Shown: in pieces, positions 44,571 through 57,100 of the stretch
How the letters are laid out: each line of letters opens with the position of its first letter
Numbering within the stretch: position 1 is the stretch's first letter
Notes under the pieces: model-generated
Databases searched by the model: none
What the model was told of the DNA's origin: nothing
Seen by the model: the letters and a program-made list of their open reading frames with translations, nothing else
Translations under genes and position numbers: made by a program
Source of the DNA: Dastarcus helophoroides
Taxonomy: Eukaryota; Arthropoda; Insecta; Coleoptera; Bothrideridae
DNA length: 64,000 bases
Assembly (NCBI GenBank): GCA_028583605.1
Contig: CM053334.1
Coordinates: forward strand, 25,687,226-25,751,225
Reading direction: 5' to 3'

Positions 44571-44611
44571 TCCAAGCTTTCGAAGCTTTATTTTTGCTTC
44601 ATCATCAGGGA
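44571..44611 (-). ncRNA. Hammerhead-like motif
   Basis: Minus strand: stem I UCC/GGA (3 bp), CUGAUGA, one extra U, stem II GAAGC/GCUUC, GAAA, palindromic AGCU stem III, and CUU as the cleavage triplet. Core intact; stem I is short. Confidence 0.45.
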
Positions 44612-44660
44612 TTAGATTTGAGATTTGACCTTTGTGAAGTGGTATGCATCCTACTATATA

Positions 44661-46493
44661 CCGGGTGTTTTTTTTAGTTGGGCGGTTACATTTATATGGA
44701 GTATCACTTATTATAAAGGCAAACTGATTTTGTCGATATGGCTAATCGGAGCTAAACTACCTTTCAAAAATATTTTCAACTTCCTGCCACTTCCGGTTAT
44801 ACCGGAAGTAGACATCAACTTTCTTATTTTAAATAGCAACCCCCAAATTTTATATTTTATTTGGATTCTACGTAGAAAAATAAGGTAAGTTTATGTATAC
44901 ATGTTTATTGCTATCTTTGGTAGTTTTTAGGATAATTCAATTTTTCGGAAAAAACTGACAGAAAAGAGGGTTATTTTGGCTCTTTGTATCTTTTTTATTA
45001 TTTGCAATAAAAACATGAAATTTGGGTTGAAGTCATGGAATATTATGAAGACTATAATAACGTAATCAAGTTTTACATTTATTACACAAGGTGATGGAAA
45101 TTTTATGATCTTTATTGTTTTTGTTTTAATCAAAAAAACTCCGTTTTTTTAAATGGGAACTATGTGTTTTTTAAACATTTTTGAATTCTTCACGTAAAAA
45201 GAAGAAAAAAGTTATATGACTATTTTTTTTTAAATTTTGCACCGTTACTGAGATATAATGCAAAATAAAAAAAATATATGTCTTTTTTTTCTAGTAGCAG
45301 CTTGGTAGTAGACAACAAAATTCTTAACAAAAAAAAACCACCAAGGCCTAAAAATTTTAGGCTAAATAACATTTAAAAGATAACCGCACAAGACGAATAA
45401 GTTTTTGGCTAATTGTTAGAATACTTATTGAAAAATGTTTAGGGAGCTACGAATGGAAGTTTCGTAAAAATTGTTTGTTAAACAGACTTCTTATTTTTGG
45501 AGTAATGAAAATCAACAACAAATGTTCAACAAAATTCGTCCTTTAACTGTTATGATGTTAGATTAGAACTCGGGATTCTTAAGCGTTACATTTTACAATG
45601 AAAATCAGAATGGAAATTTTTTAGTGATTTTTTTTACGACTACTGCATGACAAGCATATTGCTAGAAACAATCGGATGTACTTAAAAACGTTACTCAATT
45701 CGAGATCTTAAAATATGCCTTTAAATGTATTGAAACAGAAGATCGTCCTTGTTGTTCTTGATGTAAATTTTTTGTCAATTATTTTTGTTTCCTATTACTT
45801 ATTATGATTAATTCTTTAACCTTTTATTGCCTACAGTTAATTTCCTACTTGAACAAAAAAGAGAAGTTTGATTCTTTTTATTTTGAGATTTATGTAAAAT
45901 ACCTCTGTAACGGCACAAAATTTTAAAAAATAAGTAGTATCACTTTTTTCTTTTTTTTATGTGAAGACTCCAAAAATGATTAAAAAACATACAGTTCCCA
46001 TTTAAAAAAACAGAGTTTTTTTGAATAAAACAAAAACAGCAAAGATTATAAAATTTCCATCACCCTGTATAATAAATGTAAAGGCTGTTTACGCTATTAT
46101 AGTCTTTATAATATTCCGTGACTTCAACCCAAATTTCATATTTTTACTGCAAATAATAAAAAAGATACAAAGAGTTAAAATAACCCTTTTTTGTGTCATT
46201 TTTTTTCGAAAAATCGAAATATCTTTAAAACTATCAATGGTAGCGATAAACATGTATACATAAACTCACCTTATTTTTTTACGTAAAATCCAAATAAAAT
46301 ATAAAATTTGTGGGTTGCCCTTTAAAATAAGAAAGTTGATGTCTACTTCCGGTATAATCGGTAGTGGGGGGAAGTTGAAAATATTTTTAGAAGATAGTTT
46401 AACCCCGATTAGCCCCATCGACAAAATCACTTTGCCTTTATAATAAGTAGTACTCCATATAAAGGTAACCTCCCAAGTAAAACAAACACCCGG
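44661..46493 (+). mobile_element. Long-terminal-inverted-repeat element L, copy 1
   Basis: 1833 bp flanked by TA, with ends CCGGGTGTTT..AAACACCCGG. The outer ~600 bp on each side are inverted copies of each other (e.g. CTTCCGGTTATACCGGAAG, CTTTCTTATTTTAAATAG, GGTTATTTTGGCTCTTTGTA and their inverses). The central ~600 bp is unique within the element. No protein of recognisable family; the small open frames are in the arms. TA flanks suggest a non-autonomous Tc1/mariner-type element (inference). Confidence 0.75.
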
Positions 46494-46599
46494 TATTACA
46501 TTACAATTGGTTTTTTTATATGAAGGATCACCATTCCTGTCATTACATTGTCCATTATGTGTTTACTTTCCTACATGCAATTATCTTATTAATATTTCA

Positions 46600-49510
46600 A
46601 TTTAACCAACATTTAGGTCCTTTTGGGAATAGGATGGTTCGTTATTCCTTAGTTTTTATTGTTTGTGAAATTTGGACCTTTTTTTGATGTTACTTTTCTT
46701 TTCATATTCTTGCTTCCATAGCTTTGTTGACGTAATTTCGCCAGCCTCTTCTTGGTCTTCCTCTTTTCCTTTTTTCTGGAGGTATCCAATCTAACACTTT
46801 TCTTGGCCATCTTGTTTCGTTCATTCTATTTGTATGTCCGAACCAAGCCTATTGTTTTCTCTATGTCGTCAATAACATCTCTCTCGATGTTCATATGCCT
46901 TTTAATTTCTACATTTCTTACCCTTTCGAGTTTTGATCTTCAACTGCTTCTTCTCAAGAAGTCCATCTCCGTGGCCAGCAGTTTTTCCTATTAGCTTTAT
47001 TTAGATCTCAAACTTCTGCACCATATGTTATAATGCTCTTAACGATTGAGTTGTAAATGCGTATTTTGGTTTCTCACCTAATATTTCTTTCCCAGAATAT
47101 GGAATTGAGTGCTCCAGTGATTTTTCTACCCTTTGTTATCCTTTCTTCAATTTTGTCTTTACTATTCCCTTGCTTAATTAAAGATGACTCCCAAGTATCT
47201 AGCTTTGTCGACGTTTTTCATTGTTCCATATTCTAGAAGTAGGTTGCTGTTATTATCACTACCCACTCTATTAGGTATTCACATTTGTTCAGGTTAATTG
47301 TAATGCCCAACTAGAGTATACTCTTCGGTTAGCTTTCTAACCATAGAGCTCAAATCTAGTTCATCCTCTGCAATTACTATCTGGTCGTCTGCAAAGTACA
47401 GGGTATGTAGCATGTCGTCCCCCACCCGAACCCCCATGTTTTTACATTTACGTGTCCGGCCATTCAAGGATTGGTCTAGGTATATTTTAAACATTGTAGG
47501 AGATAAACAACATCCTCGTCTTAGTACCCTTTGTCGCGTTAAAGGATTCGGTCAGTGATGTTGCGATTTTGATTGCCTCACTAGTTTTGTTTATAATAAA
47601 GCTGAAAGGCCCGAAGTTACTAATGGTCTTCTATCGAGTTTTTTCACTGCTTCCCATAATTAAGATACTGGGACACTATCAGAAGCTTTTTCTAGGTCTA
47701 TGAAAGCTATATGGGTCTTTCTATTGAGTGAGTTGTATGAGTTCTCTTTTCTAAAGCTATTTTTAAAGTAAAACGGTTGTGTGTCGTAGACCTTCCCGCT
47801 TGGAATTCTGCTGGGTCCTCCGGTTGTTTATTTTCCATATCCTCTTCTATTAGATTTCTAAGGACCCAGGAAGATATATTTCCTATAGTTAGGATGACTG
47901 CTATTCCTGGGTAGTTCTTGGGATCGTTATTTGAATCCTTTTTTGTGGATAGCTGATGTTTATGAAGTTCTCCACTACAGTCAGTGTTTCTTCTCCGTTT
48001 AGGCATCTTTCAAATAAAGATTTTGGCATTCCTATAAGTTTTTCAGGCCATATATTATGAATTCCGGATATGTCTCTCCCAGGAGATTTTTTTAACTTTC
48101 GTGCCTTTCACGGCCTGCGCTACTTGTTCCAATTGGACCCTATATAAGTTAAATTATTTATTTGATGCTGTTCTTGTAGAAATTCATCACGTTTCTCTTC
48201 CAAAAGCTTTTTGAAGTAAACAGCCATTAATTGTTGTACCTCCCAAGGTAGACACATACTTCTTTGATGTTCTTATCGACTTTATCGTCTTCCAAGCTTC
48301 TGAGCTACGCATCCCTGCTATTTGTTGTTTTATATACTCACATTTCTTTCTCCGAAGATTGGTTCTTTCTCTTAATAACTTCTCTGTTAACCCCCCTATT
48401 TCCTCTTCTGAATTGTTCTCTTGTCTCGCCATCGTTCCTTTGGAGAAACTTTTGGTAGAGTGGTTTCTTTTCTCTAATTTGTAGTTCGACAGTCTCATCT
48501 CACCATTCAGGTTTTTTTTCCATCTGTACTATTCGAATAGCTTCGTTTGTAGCCTTGTAGGATACAGGCTTTTATGTGTTCATATTCTTCTTTTGTCGTT
48601 CGTTCGATTTCAATTAATTTTTGTTCTAGTCTTCTGGAGTATAAATTTCTAGTACTATCATCTTCAAGCTTTTTAGGTTGTATGTTTTAGTATGTAACCT
48701 TGTTTCAGTGATTGTATTAGTGTAGGTCGTCAGTGAATGAACTGTAACGTAAGGAATTTTTGATTCTAGTAATCGGTGATCAGGATCCACATTTCTCACC
48801 CATTTTTACTCTTACATCCTATATCTTGATTCTGGAATATTGTCGCATAACGAGATAATCGATGATCGAATTAAGTCCTCTAGTTTGTTGGTACCAAGTA
48901 TATTTATGCATATCCTTGTGCGCGAAATAGGTGTTAGCTATTTTCAGATCAAACTGATCACAAAGATTTATTAATCTCTCGTTGGTTGGCGTTAACAGTT
49001 CTTTCCCCGTGTCTGCCTACCACGTTACTATTTTTTTTTGTCCTACTCTGCCATTCATATCTCCTCCTATGATATGTGGGATTTCATCTATTATACTTCT
49101 AAGGATATCTTTAAAATTAGGCTTGTCTTGAATTGTAGCATGGTTATTTGGCGCATATACTCCGAGGATAGTTATAACTCTTTCTCTAATTTAGATCGTC
49201 ATTTCAATTTTGTGTTCGTTTATTAGTTCCCAAGATTTAAGCTACCTTTTTAGTTTTTTTATAAATTCTTATGGATGCTCCAGCTTGAGCTCTTTCGTGT
49301 TTATCTACTCCTGTGTATAAATGAATATAGTAATTGGTGTTTGCTACTCTGCTTCCTTTTTTATTTTTTTTCTGAGAAGATGGCTTTGTCGATGTTACGT
49401 TGGATAAATTCTAAAATAACTTCTTTCTGTTTATTTGATATATCTTGTAGGTTCAATATGCCTAAATTCATAGTCCATTTTCGTTTCTACTTCCGTTTAC
49501 CATGATATCC
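46600..49510 (-). pseudogene. APE-type non-LTR retrotransposon, nearly full length, decayed
   Basis: Minus strand, in order: endonuclease (about 49480-48750, starting MNLGILNLQDI, then KHERAQAGASIRI, GGDMNGRVGQ, TRGLNSIIDYL), linker (48498-48187), RT fingers (48006-47707, PGIAVILTIGNI, QAGRSTTHNRF), RT palm with LYFADDQIVIAEDELDL (47494-47294), and the C-terminal part near 46800 (RMNETRWPRKVLDWIPP). The FADD box is intact. Many stops and frame changes show it is inactive. The endonuclease wording is that often annotated as craniofacial development protein 2-like in insects. Clade not decided. It fills the space between the two copies of element L. Confidence 0.78.
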
Positions 49511-49799
49511 GTTCAAAATCCAAGGCGTGTTTCTACTGGGTTTTTTTAGCGTTTTTAGATTTTTTGCAAATGTAAGGTTGCTGGCCAGACGATTCAACCC
49601 TCATCCTTGGAGGGCTGTCCAGTTTTTTTCACGCTATATATTCACGCTAGTATTCACGCTTGTATTTTATTTCCCCACTAGCCTCCGACCCAGCTGGTTT
49701 GCAGGGTTGGCGAGCTTCCCCCAATTCCAATGGGCACGCACCCGATGGAGATAACTGGCAAATGCCCACACGGGAATTTAATATCGATCTACTACCCAT

Positions 49800-49990
49800 A
49801 ATAGAATAAAATATTTCCTTAAATTTGAAGAAAAAAAATCTTTAGAAAGTTTTAGAATTTTTTATTTAAAGTCGAAATTTTGGACAAACGTAAACCTTGG
49901 TAACTTGGAAAAAGCGAGTAACAATTGAAAAGATTAAATAGGAAATTTTTTGAAAAAAGTAAAAATTTCCAGAAAATGCTCCACATTTTT
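49800..49990. repeat. AAATTTCGA-type quasi-repeat
   Basis: GAAAAAAAATC, TCGAAATTTTGG and GAAAATTTCCAG words fill the gap before element L copy 2. Confidence 0.5.
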
Positions 49991-50000
49991 CTTTTATATA

Positions 50001-51838
50001 CCGGGTGTTTTTTTTAGTTGGGAGGTTACCTTTATATGGAGTACTACTTATTATAAAGTCAAACTGATTTTATCGATGAGGCTAATCGGGGTTAAACTAT
50101 TTTCTTAAAATATTTTCAACTTCCCCCCACTACCGATTATACCAGAAGTAGACATCAACTTTCTTATTTTAAATAGCAACCCACAAATTTTATATTTTAT
50201 TTGGATTTTACGTAAAAAAATAGGGTGAGTTTAGGTATACATGTCTATCGCTACCTTTGATAGTTTTAAAGATATTTCAATTTTTCGAAAAAAAATGACA
50301 GAAAAGAGGGTTATTTTGACTCTTTGTATCTTTTTTATTATTTGCAGTAAAAACATTAAATTTGGGTTGAAGTCGCGGAATATTATAAAGACTATAATTA
50401 CCTAAACAGATTTAACATTTATTATACAGGGTGATAAAAATTTTATAATCTTTGTTGTTTTTGTTTTATTCAAAAAAACTCTGTTTTTTTGAATAGGAGC
50501 TATATGTTTTTTAATCATTTTTGGATTCTTCACATAAAAAGAAGAAAAAAGTTATATTACTTATTTTTTAACATTTTGTACCGTTGCAGAGGTATTTTAC
50601 AAAAATCTCAAAATAAAAAGAATCAAACTTCTCTTTTTTGTTCAAGTAGGAAATTAACTGAAGGCAATAAAATCTTAAAGAATTAATCATAATAAGTAAT
50701 AGGAAACAAAAATAATTGACAAAAAATTTACATCAAGAAGAACAAGGGTGATCTGCTGTTTCAATACTTTTAAAGGCCTATTTTAAGATTTTGAATTAAG
50801 TAACGTTTTTAAGCACATCCGATTGTTCCTAGCAATATGCTTGTCATGCAGTAGTCGTAAAAAAATCACTTAAAAATTTCCATTTTGATTTTTATTGTAA
50901 AATTTAACGCTTAAAAATCCTGAGTTCTAATCTAACAGCATAACAGTTAAAGGACGAATTTTCTTAAACATTTGTTGTTGGTTTTCATTACTCCAAAAAT
51001 AAGAAGTCTGTTTAACAAACCATTTTTACGAAATTTACATTCGTGGCTCGTTAAACATTTTTCAATAAGTATTCTAACAATTAGCCAAAAAGTTGTTCGT
51101 CTTGTGCGGTTATCTTTTGAATGTTATTTAGGCCAAAATTTTAAGGCCTTGTGGTTAGGTTTTTTTTTGAAAATTTTGTTGTCTACTACCAAGTTGCTAC
51201 TAGAAAAAAAAAGATATATATATATATATTTTTATTTTGCATTATATCTCTGTAACTGTGTAGAATTTTAAAAAATTAGTCATATAATTTTTTTCTTCTT
51301 TTTACGTGAGAAATTCAAAAATGTTTAAAAAACACATAGTTCCTATTTAAAAAAACAAAGTTTTTTTAAATAAAACAAAAACAATAAAGATCATAAAATT
51401 TCCATCACCCTGTGTAATAAATGTAAAACTTGATTACGTTATTATAGTCTCCATAATATTCCATTACTTCAACCCGAATTTCATGTTTTTATTGCAAGTA
51501 ATAAAAAAGATACAAAGAGTCAAAATAACCCTCGTTTCTGTCAGTTTTTCCCGAAAAATTGAAATATCTTAAAAACTGCCAAAGATAGCAATAAACATGT
51601 ATACATAAACTCACCTTATTTTTCTACGTAGAAACCAAATAAAATATAAAATTTGGGGGTTGCTATTTAAAATAAGAAAGTTGATGTCTACTTCCGGTAT
51701 AACCGGAAGTGGCAGGAAGTTGAAAATATTTTTGAAAGGTAGTTTAGCTCCGATTAGCCATATCGACAAAATCATTTTGCATTTATAATAAGTGATACTC
51801 CATATAAAAGTAACCTCCCAACTAAAAAAAACACCCGG
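50001..51838 (-). mobile_element. Long-terminal-inverted-repeat element L, copy 2
   Basis: 1838 bp, TA flanks, same CCGGGTGTTT ends and ~600-bp inverted arms as copy 1. The unique centre (e.g. CATAATAAGTAATAGGAAAC, CATCAAGAAGAACAAGG) is the reverse complement of the copy 1 centre, so the copies point in opposite directions. Confidence 0.75.
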
Positions 51839-51849
51839 TATTTTGTGTT

Positions 51850-52620
51850 GAACTAGGGAGATTAATATTTGAATTATGAAAAATAAAAGGCAAACTTTCT
51901 ACAAAGAGTTATAACTTTGAAGCTGAAACAGAACTTTTAGGAAGAAATAGAAAATTTGAAAGTCTAATGTCCGAATTTAAAAATTTTGCAAAAAATGAAA
52001 TCATTAGAAACAATTTAATTTTCACAAAATTTGGCTTTTCAGATTACAGTCGAAACTTAAACATAGTCAATATTTCGATATCAAAGTGGAAATTTGAAAA
52101 AAAGTCCACCTAATTAAAAAAAAATCTAAATTTTGGGTTTGTTTTTAATCTGTAAAAATATAAAATAAAAACTGAAAGTACAAATACATAATTTGGCGAA
52201 GAAGAATGAAAAGAAGAGAGTGCTCGGAATTTATTATGTAAATTTTTTTCATATTTTGAATTTAACTCGAGAGATGGATGTCTAAATTACGAAAACTAAA
52301 AATCATTATAATAAATTTTGAGTTTAAAATTGAAATTTTAGATAAAAAGAAACATATAAGAGCGGAGTTTAAAATCGAAATTATAAATGAGTTGAAATTT
52401 TAGACAAAAATTTTTGGAGATTGATAATAAATACATTACCCAAGAGTAATAATTATAAACCGAAAAAATACAAGTTAAACTCAAAATTTCGAATCTAAAA
52501 GGCAAATTTTCAGGTGAACATATGTGTAATGATAAATTTGGAAAGAAACTTGTTTTTTTAAACTTTATATTGCAGTTTTAAATTTCTAAAATGTACCTAA
52601 AAATATTTGATTAAATTTAG
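51850..52620. repeat. AAATTTCGA-type quasi-repeat
   Basis: Continuous field of AAATTTTG, CGAAATT and TTTAAAATTGAAA words. Confidence 0.6.
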
Positions 52621-52734
52621 AAATTATCAAACGCTCAGTTTCTGGTTATATATTTTTATTTAAAATATGATACATATTATCGAAAGATGATTAGGTCATT
52701 TAAATTTTGTGAAATGATAATAGAGGGCATCAGC

Positions 52735-53030
52735 CCTACAAACTACTCTGGAGAGCGGCCCGACGAGTTCCCCTTCGCCGGGCCAGTCCGTCGCTGGCCG
52801 TTATCAACACAGTTATCAGTTCCATAAATATTTGGATTGATTGTAGAAAAAAGGTGTGTATATCTAAAAATAGAAAATTTTTTTATTGTTCAATTATAAC
52901 ACATAAAAATTTGATAAATTTCAAATTTATACATAAGTAAAAATAATTTGATTTGGTCTACTGACTGTTCACTGTACTAATTGGTACGGAACCCTAATTT
53001 TGCGAGCCTGACCCTCTCTTCGCTGATTGT
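52735..53030 (-). repeat. Repeat G (GGGTTCCGTACC family), copy 1
   Basis: On the minus strand: AATTAGGGTTCCGTACCAAT, TTCTACAATCAATCC, ATTTATGGAACTGATAACTG. The homologous copy is at 56055-56280 in opposite orientation. A GC-rich hairpin (GGCCCGACGAG / CTTCGCCGGGCC) lies at 52757-52790. Upstream of P450 gene 3. Confidence 0.7.
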
Positions 53031-53039
53031 TTTTCTTTA

Positions 53040-54166
53040 TTTGTAAAGATAATATCTTCAAATCCTGCGTAATTGGTTTAGTTTTTTAAAGTTTTGATGA
53101 AGGTGAAGCTTTTCATTCTTCTAAAATAACTATTGTGCTCTCGTAGCTTCCATTGAAAGAACGTCTCTGCGCTGGACTAAATAAATATTATTTTTTTATT
53201 TCTTTAAATAACACCAGTCTAATTTTTGCCACAGCCTTTCTCAAACTTTTGGATCCGTCACTCATGAGACAAATTATTAATTATTTTCCTATCCAAATTT
53301 TAAAATGTTTAGCAAAATTGCCAGTTATAACTCGAATTTTTTTGTGTTCATATCGAGTTGTTTTCAAATTTTTTTTTTCTAAAATCACAATTCTGAAATC
53401 ACAATTTTAATTTCGATAATTAGGTTATAAAAATGTGCTCAAATAATAAAAAATATTAAATTTTTAACTCAACTAAGAGCCGCCTGGTCCATAACATCTG
53501 TTTTAAAGAACATCGATGTATTAAATTCGATTAGTATCGATTATCAATGTTTTGTTAACATTCCCCCACTTCTTTCTCTTATAATAATAATTACATGTCC
53601 TTAGTATTAGTTTATTTACTTAACCTTTGCTTCAGATGTTCACATTAATAAATATTTAAATTAAAGACGAGATTTCTTCCGAATAAAGACAAAAAAACAA
53701 GATATATAAATTTGTCATTCCAATCACTTGGATCGGTTAAAATAAACATAAGCCAGAAATTCTGTAGTTTCGGTTTATTTAGATGGTGTTCCTTTTCAAA
53801 GTAAGTATGTAACAATTTTTCTGAAATAATTTTTATGGCGACGGCTTCCATTTAACAGAAAACCTAAATATAGCAAATTCTATAATTATATTTCTAAACT
53901 GGGTAATTACTTTGATCAAATTTGTTTTAAGGGAGAAGCAAGTATTTTGATTTCTACTATTTCACTCTCTTAGGGAGCTAAGAAATTTATTTCCCTTCTA
54001 TTGTTGTAAAGTTTTAAATTCACTATAAAATAGTGCCTTATTTTTTAAAGTTGAACCAATGGTTCTTGTATTATTGCTAACTTACCAATTCACTAAAATC
54101 GAAAAACCAAATATTTTAAAGTTAATGTTTTGGTTCTATCGCATTTTTTGGGCTTTTAGATTTAAC
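53040..54166. other. Region upstream of P450 gene 3, nothing recognised
   Basis: No TATA box or other promoter element could be assigned with confidence; AT-rich without repeat arms. Confidence 0.4.
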
Positions 54167-57100
54167 ATGATGTTTGCAAGAACTCAGTTAAGCATCTCTA
54201 CAGAAGGAGTAGTTAATATATCAATAATTTTAACATTGGTAGCGTTATTTGTATGGATTGTGCATCTACGCAAATTAAAACAAAAAAATGACCTCTATTT
54301 AAGTAAAGTGCCTGGTCCACCCGGGTTGCCTATTATAGGACTCGCTTTAGCAGCTAATGGAAGTTTTGCAGGTAAGTGTAACTTTACAGGTGATAATTTA
54401 AACATAGAAAAACTAAAAGATCTGTCTAAGAAGGTCTAGATGTCAAGTTTCAAGTATTTTGGAATTTTCAATGGAAAATCAAAATTTTGAAAAGATAACA
54501 TAATCTTTATTATACCTTCCCAAACTTTCAACATTTCATTTAGAATTTTTGCCAAAATATCGAAACTTGTCCGAGTGAAAATTCTTACGTATAATTGTCC
54601 GAGTGAAAATTCTTACGTATAATTTTTACATTTTAATCATTTTTTTCTAATATTTGTTATTTTCTCTCGGATTTAACTTTGAAATATATATTTTTTCATC
54701 TCGAAATTTCCAAACAAGAGTATAAACATCGCAAATTTTAATCTGAACTTTCGACTCTTTTCCGGAGATCTTTTGTAACTTTCGATTTTGAAGTTGGGAA
54801 TTAAATTCGAAATCCAGAACAAAAACCTAAATCTTAAAATTGAGATCAGTTAAAAAAATTCTTAATATTTAAATAAATAAAGTTGGTGGTTGACACTAAA
54901 TAAAATAAAACAAATTGTAATTAAAATAGGAAATTTTAAGAAAAATTTTAAATTTTTGAACCATTCCCAGCTTTAAGAAAAATAATTGATTTCTTTTTCA
55001 TTTTTTACCATGTTGAGCGAAATTTAAACATGAAGTTTTAAGTTTATTTTTCGAAACTTCTACAAGTAGTGGAAAAGAAGGACGAAAAGATTGCTTTCTG
55101 TTAATAAATATTGACTTGCTAACATGATTTATCGTTCTTAGTTCATTACAATTTACTTCTCCTGGCAGCTTTAAAAACGAAACATAATTAATCGCTTAAA
55201 ACTTATTTTTATATTGACCTGGCAAAGTATTTTTTTTTAAATAAAAGAAGGACAGTTTTATATTCTCTTATTATTTTATTTATTCTTCATTCTATTTTAT
55301 TGTGTGCCATTTTATTTTATTATGTTTAAAGGGCGTTTTATTTTTTACTTCAGATTTGTTCATTTCCATTTCAAATTGGTTAAAGGATTACAGTCCTATC
55401 GGAAAAGGTTGGTTAGGTCCCCAATTGTTCCTTCTTGTAAGTAAACCAGAATACATCGAAATCATATTAAACAGTCCACACGCTCTAAACAAAGGAGACT
55501 ATTACTATTTCTGTTTACCTTTCATGGGGGAGTGCATATTCCTGGCCAAAGGTAAATATAAATTGAGCAATTTAAAAATCCCAAATGTTTAATTTGTCGT
55601 AAAATTTCAGCTGCCAAATGGAAAAAAACCAGGAAAATGTTATCGCCAGCATTTAGTTTGAAAATATTAAATCAGTACGTAGAAACGTGGGTGGAGCAAT
55701 CACATGTATTTGTGGAGAATGTGAAAAAGTTTGCAGGAAAAGGAGATTTTGACATGAAGCATTATCTTACCGCATGCACTATTGATATATTAAGCAGTAA
55801 GTAATTTTCATTGGTTAACAGCCTAATTGAAGTCTTAATACGTTATTGATTAAACCAAAAATCAATCATTTTCACATTACTTACTTACTATTGATATATT
55901 GAGCAGTAAATAATGTTCACTGGTAATCAGCATAATCAAAATCTTAATACGTTATCGGTTATACCAAAAGTCAATCTTGTTCTCAAAGTTCATGGCCAGA
56001 ATTTGATTTCTCATCAACTTTCTTATCGTTCTGATTAAAAAAAAATTAATATTTCAGCCAAGAGCGAGTTGGGCTCGCACAATTAGGGTTCCGTACCAAT
56101 TACTACAGTGAATTTACCAAATTAAATCATTATTACCTATCTATGAATTTGGAACGTTATCAAAATTTTCTTGTGTTATAATTAAAAAATTAAAAAAAAT
56201 GTCTATTTTCAAATGCACACATTTTTTTCTACAATCAATCGGAGTATTTATGGAACTGATAACTGTGCTGATGATATTTCAGATAAAAAGTTTTTATTCA
56301 CAATTATCAATAAGTCGATGACTAGGCCAGTTTATGAGATTGCCTCAGATCGCGCTAAAATATTCTATTCCAACGGCAATTACTGCATTGCGTGAACTAG
56401 TGCTAGCTCCAAAAAATTTCATCCAAATAAAATAATGTAAAAGGCATTCTGCCTTTCAGCTAAGCTAAATTTTTATTTAAAAATAAATATTACTATACAG
56501 GTCAAAAAGCCTTAGTAAATTATAAAAAAAATATTGAAGGATCCTTAGACGGAGGTCTTTAACTCACCACTCACACAATATATTAACCAAAATGTGATTT
56601 TTCGGAAACCAAATTAACCCACCATTTTATTATAAAATATTTTGTTTTTCTAATCATTGGCTGGAAGTATTTGCGTGGATTATCGAGAACTAACACTGGG
56701 CAAAATTCAAAATTTCTACCTTACATAATATTTGAGTACAACCTCTTTGTAACAGACGCACGGACGGACACAAAAGAGAGATTAAGATGGTTCCATGTAT
56801 TTCTTTTAAGGCGGCGGTCTGGTACTCTGAAAACGTCGAAATTCTTCGTTTGCCATTTTACAAACTGCGTCAATACTATCGCTTAGAATTAAATGAAATT
56901 TAGTTATAATGTTTAGAAATGTTGGGGAATTCGGGCTTTGAAAGCAGATTTTTGATTTTTGTCTTAGTATTCCCACAAATGGGCGTACAATTTGTCTCCT
57001 TTTTTGCCTGTTTTCAGAAGCAAATATCTCGGAAACTAAACGGAATTTGAAAAAAGTACTTCCAAAGTGCGAAATCGACATCCTTGCTTCATAAGTTCTC

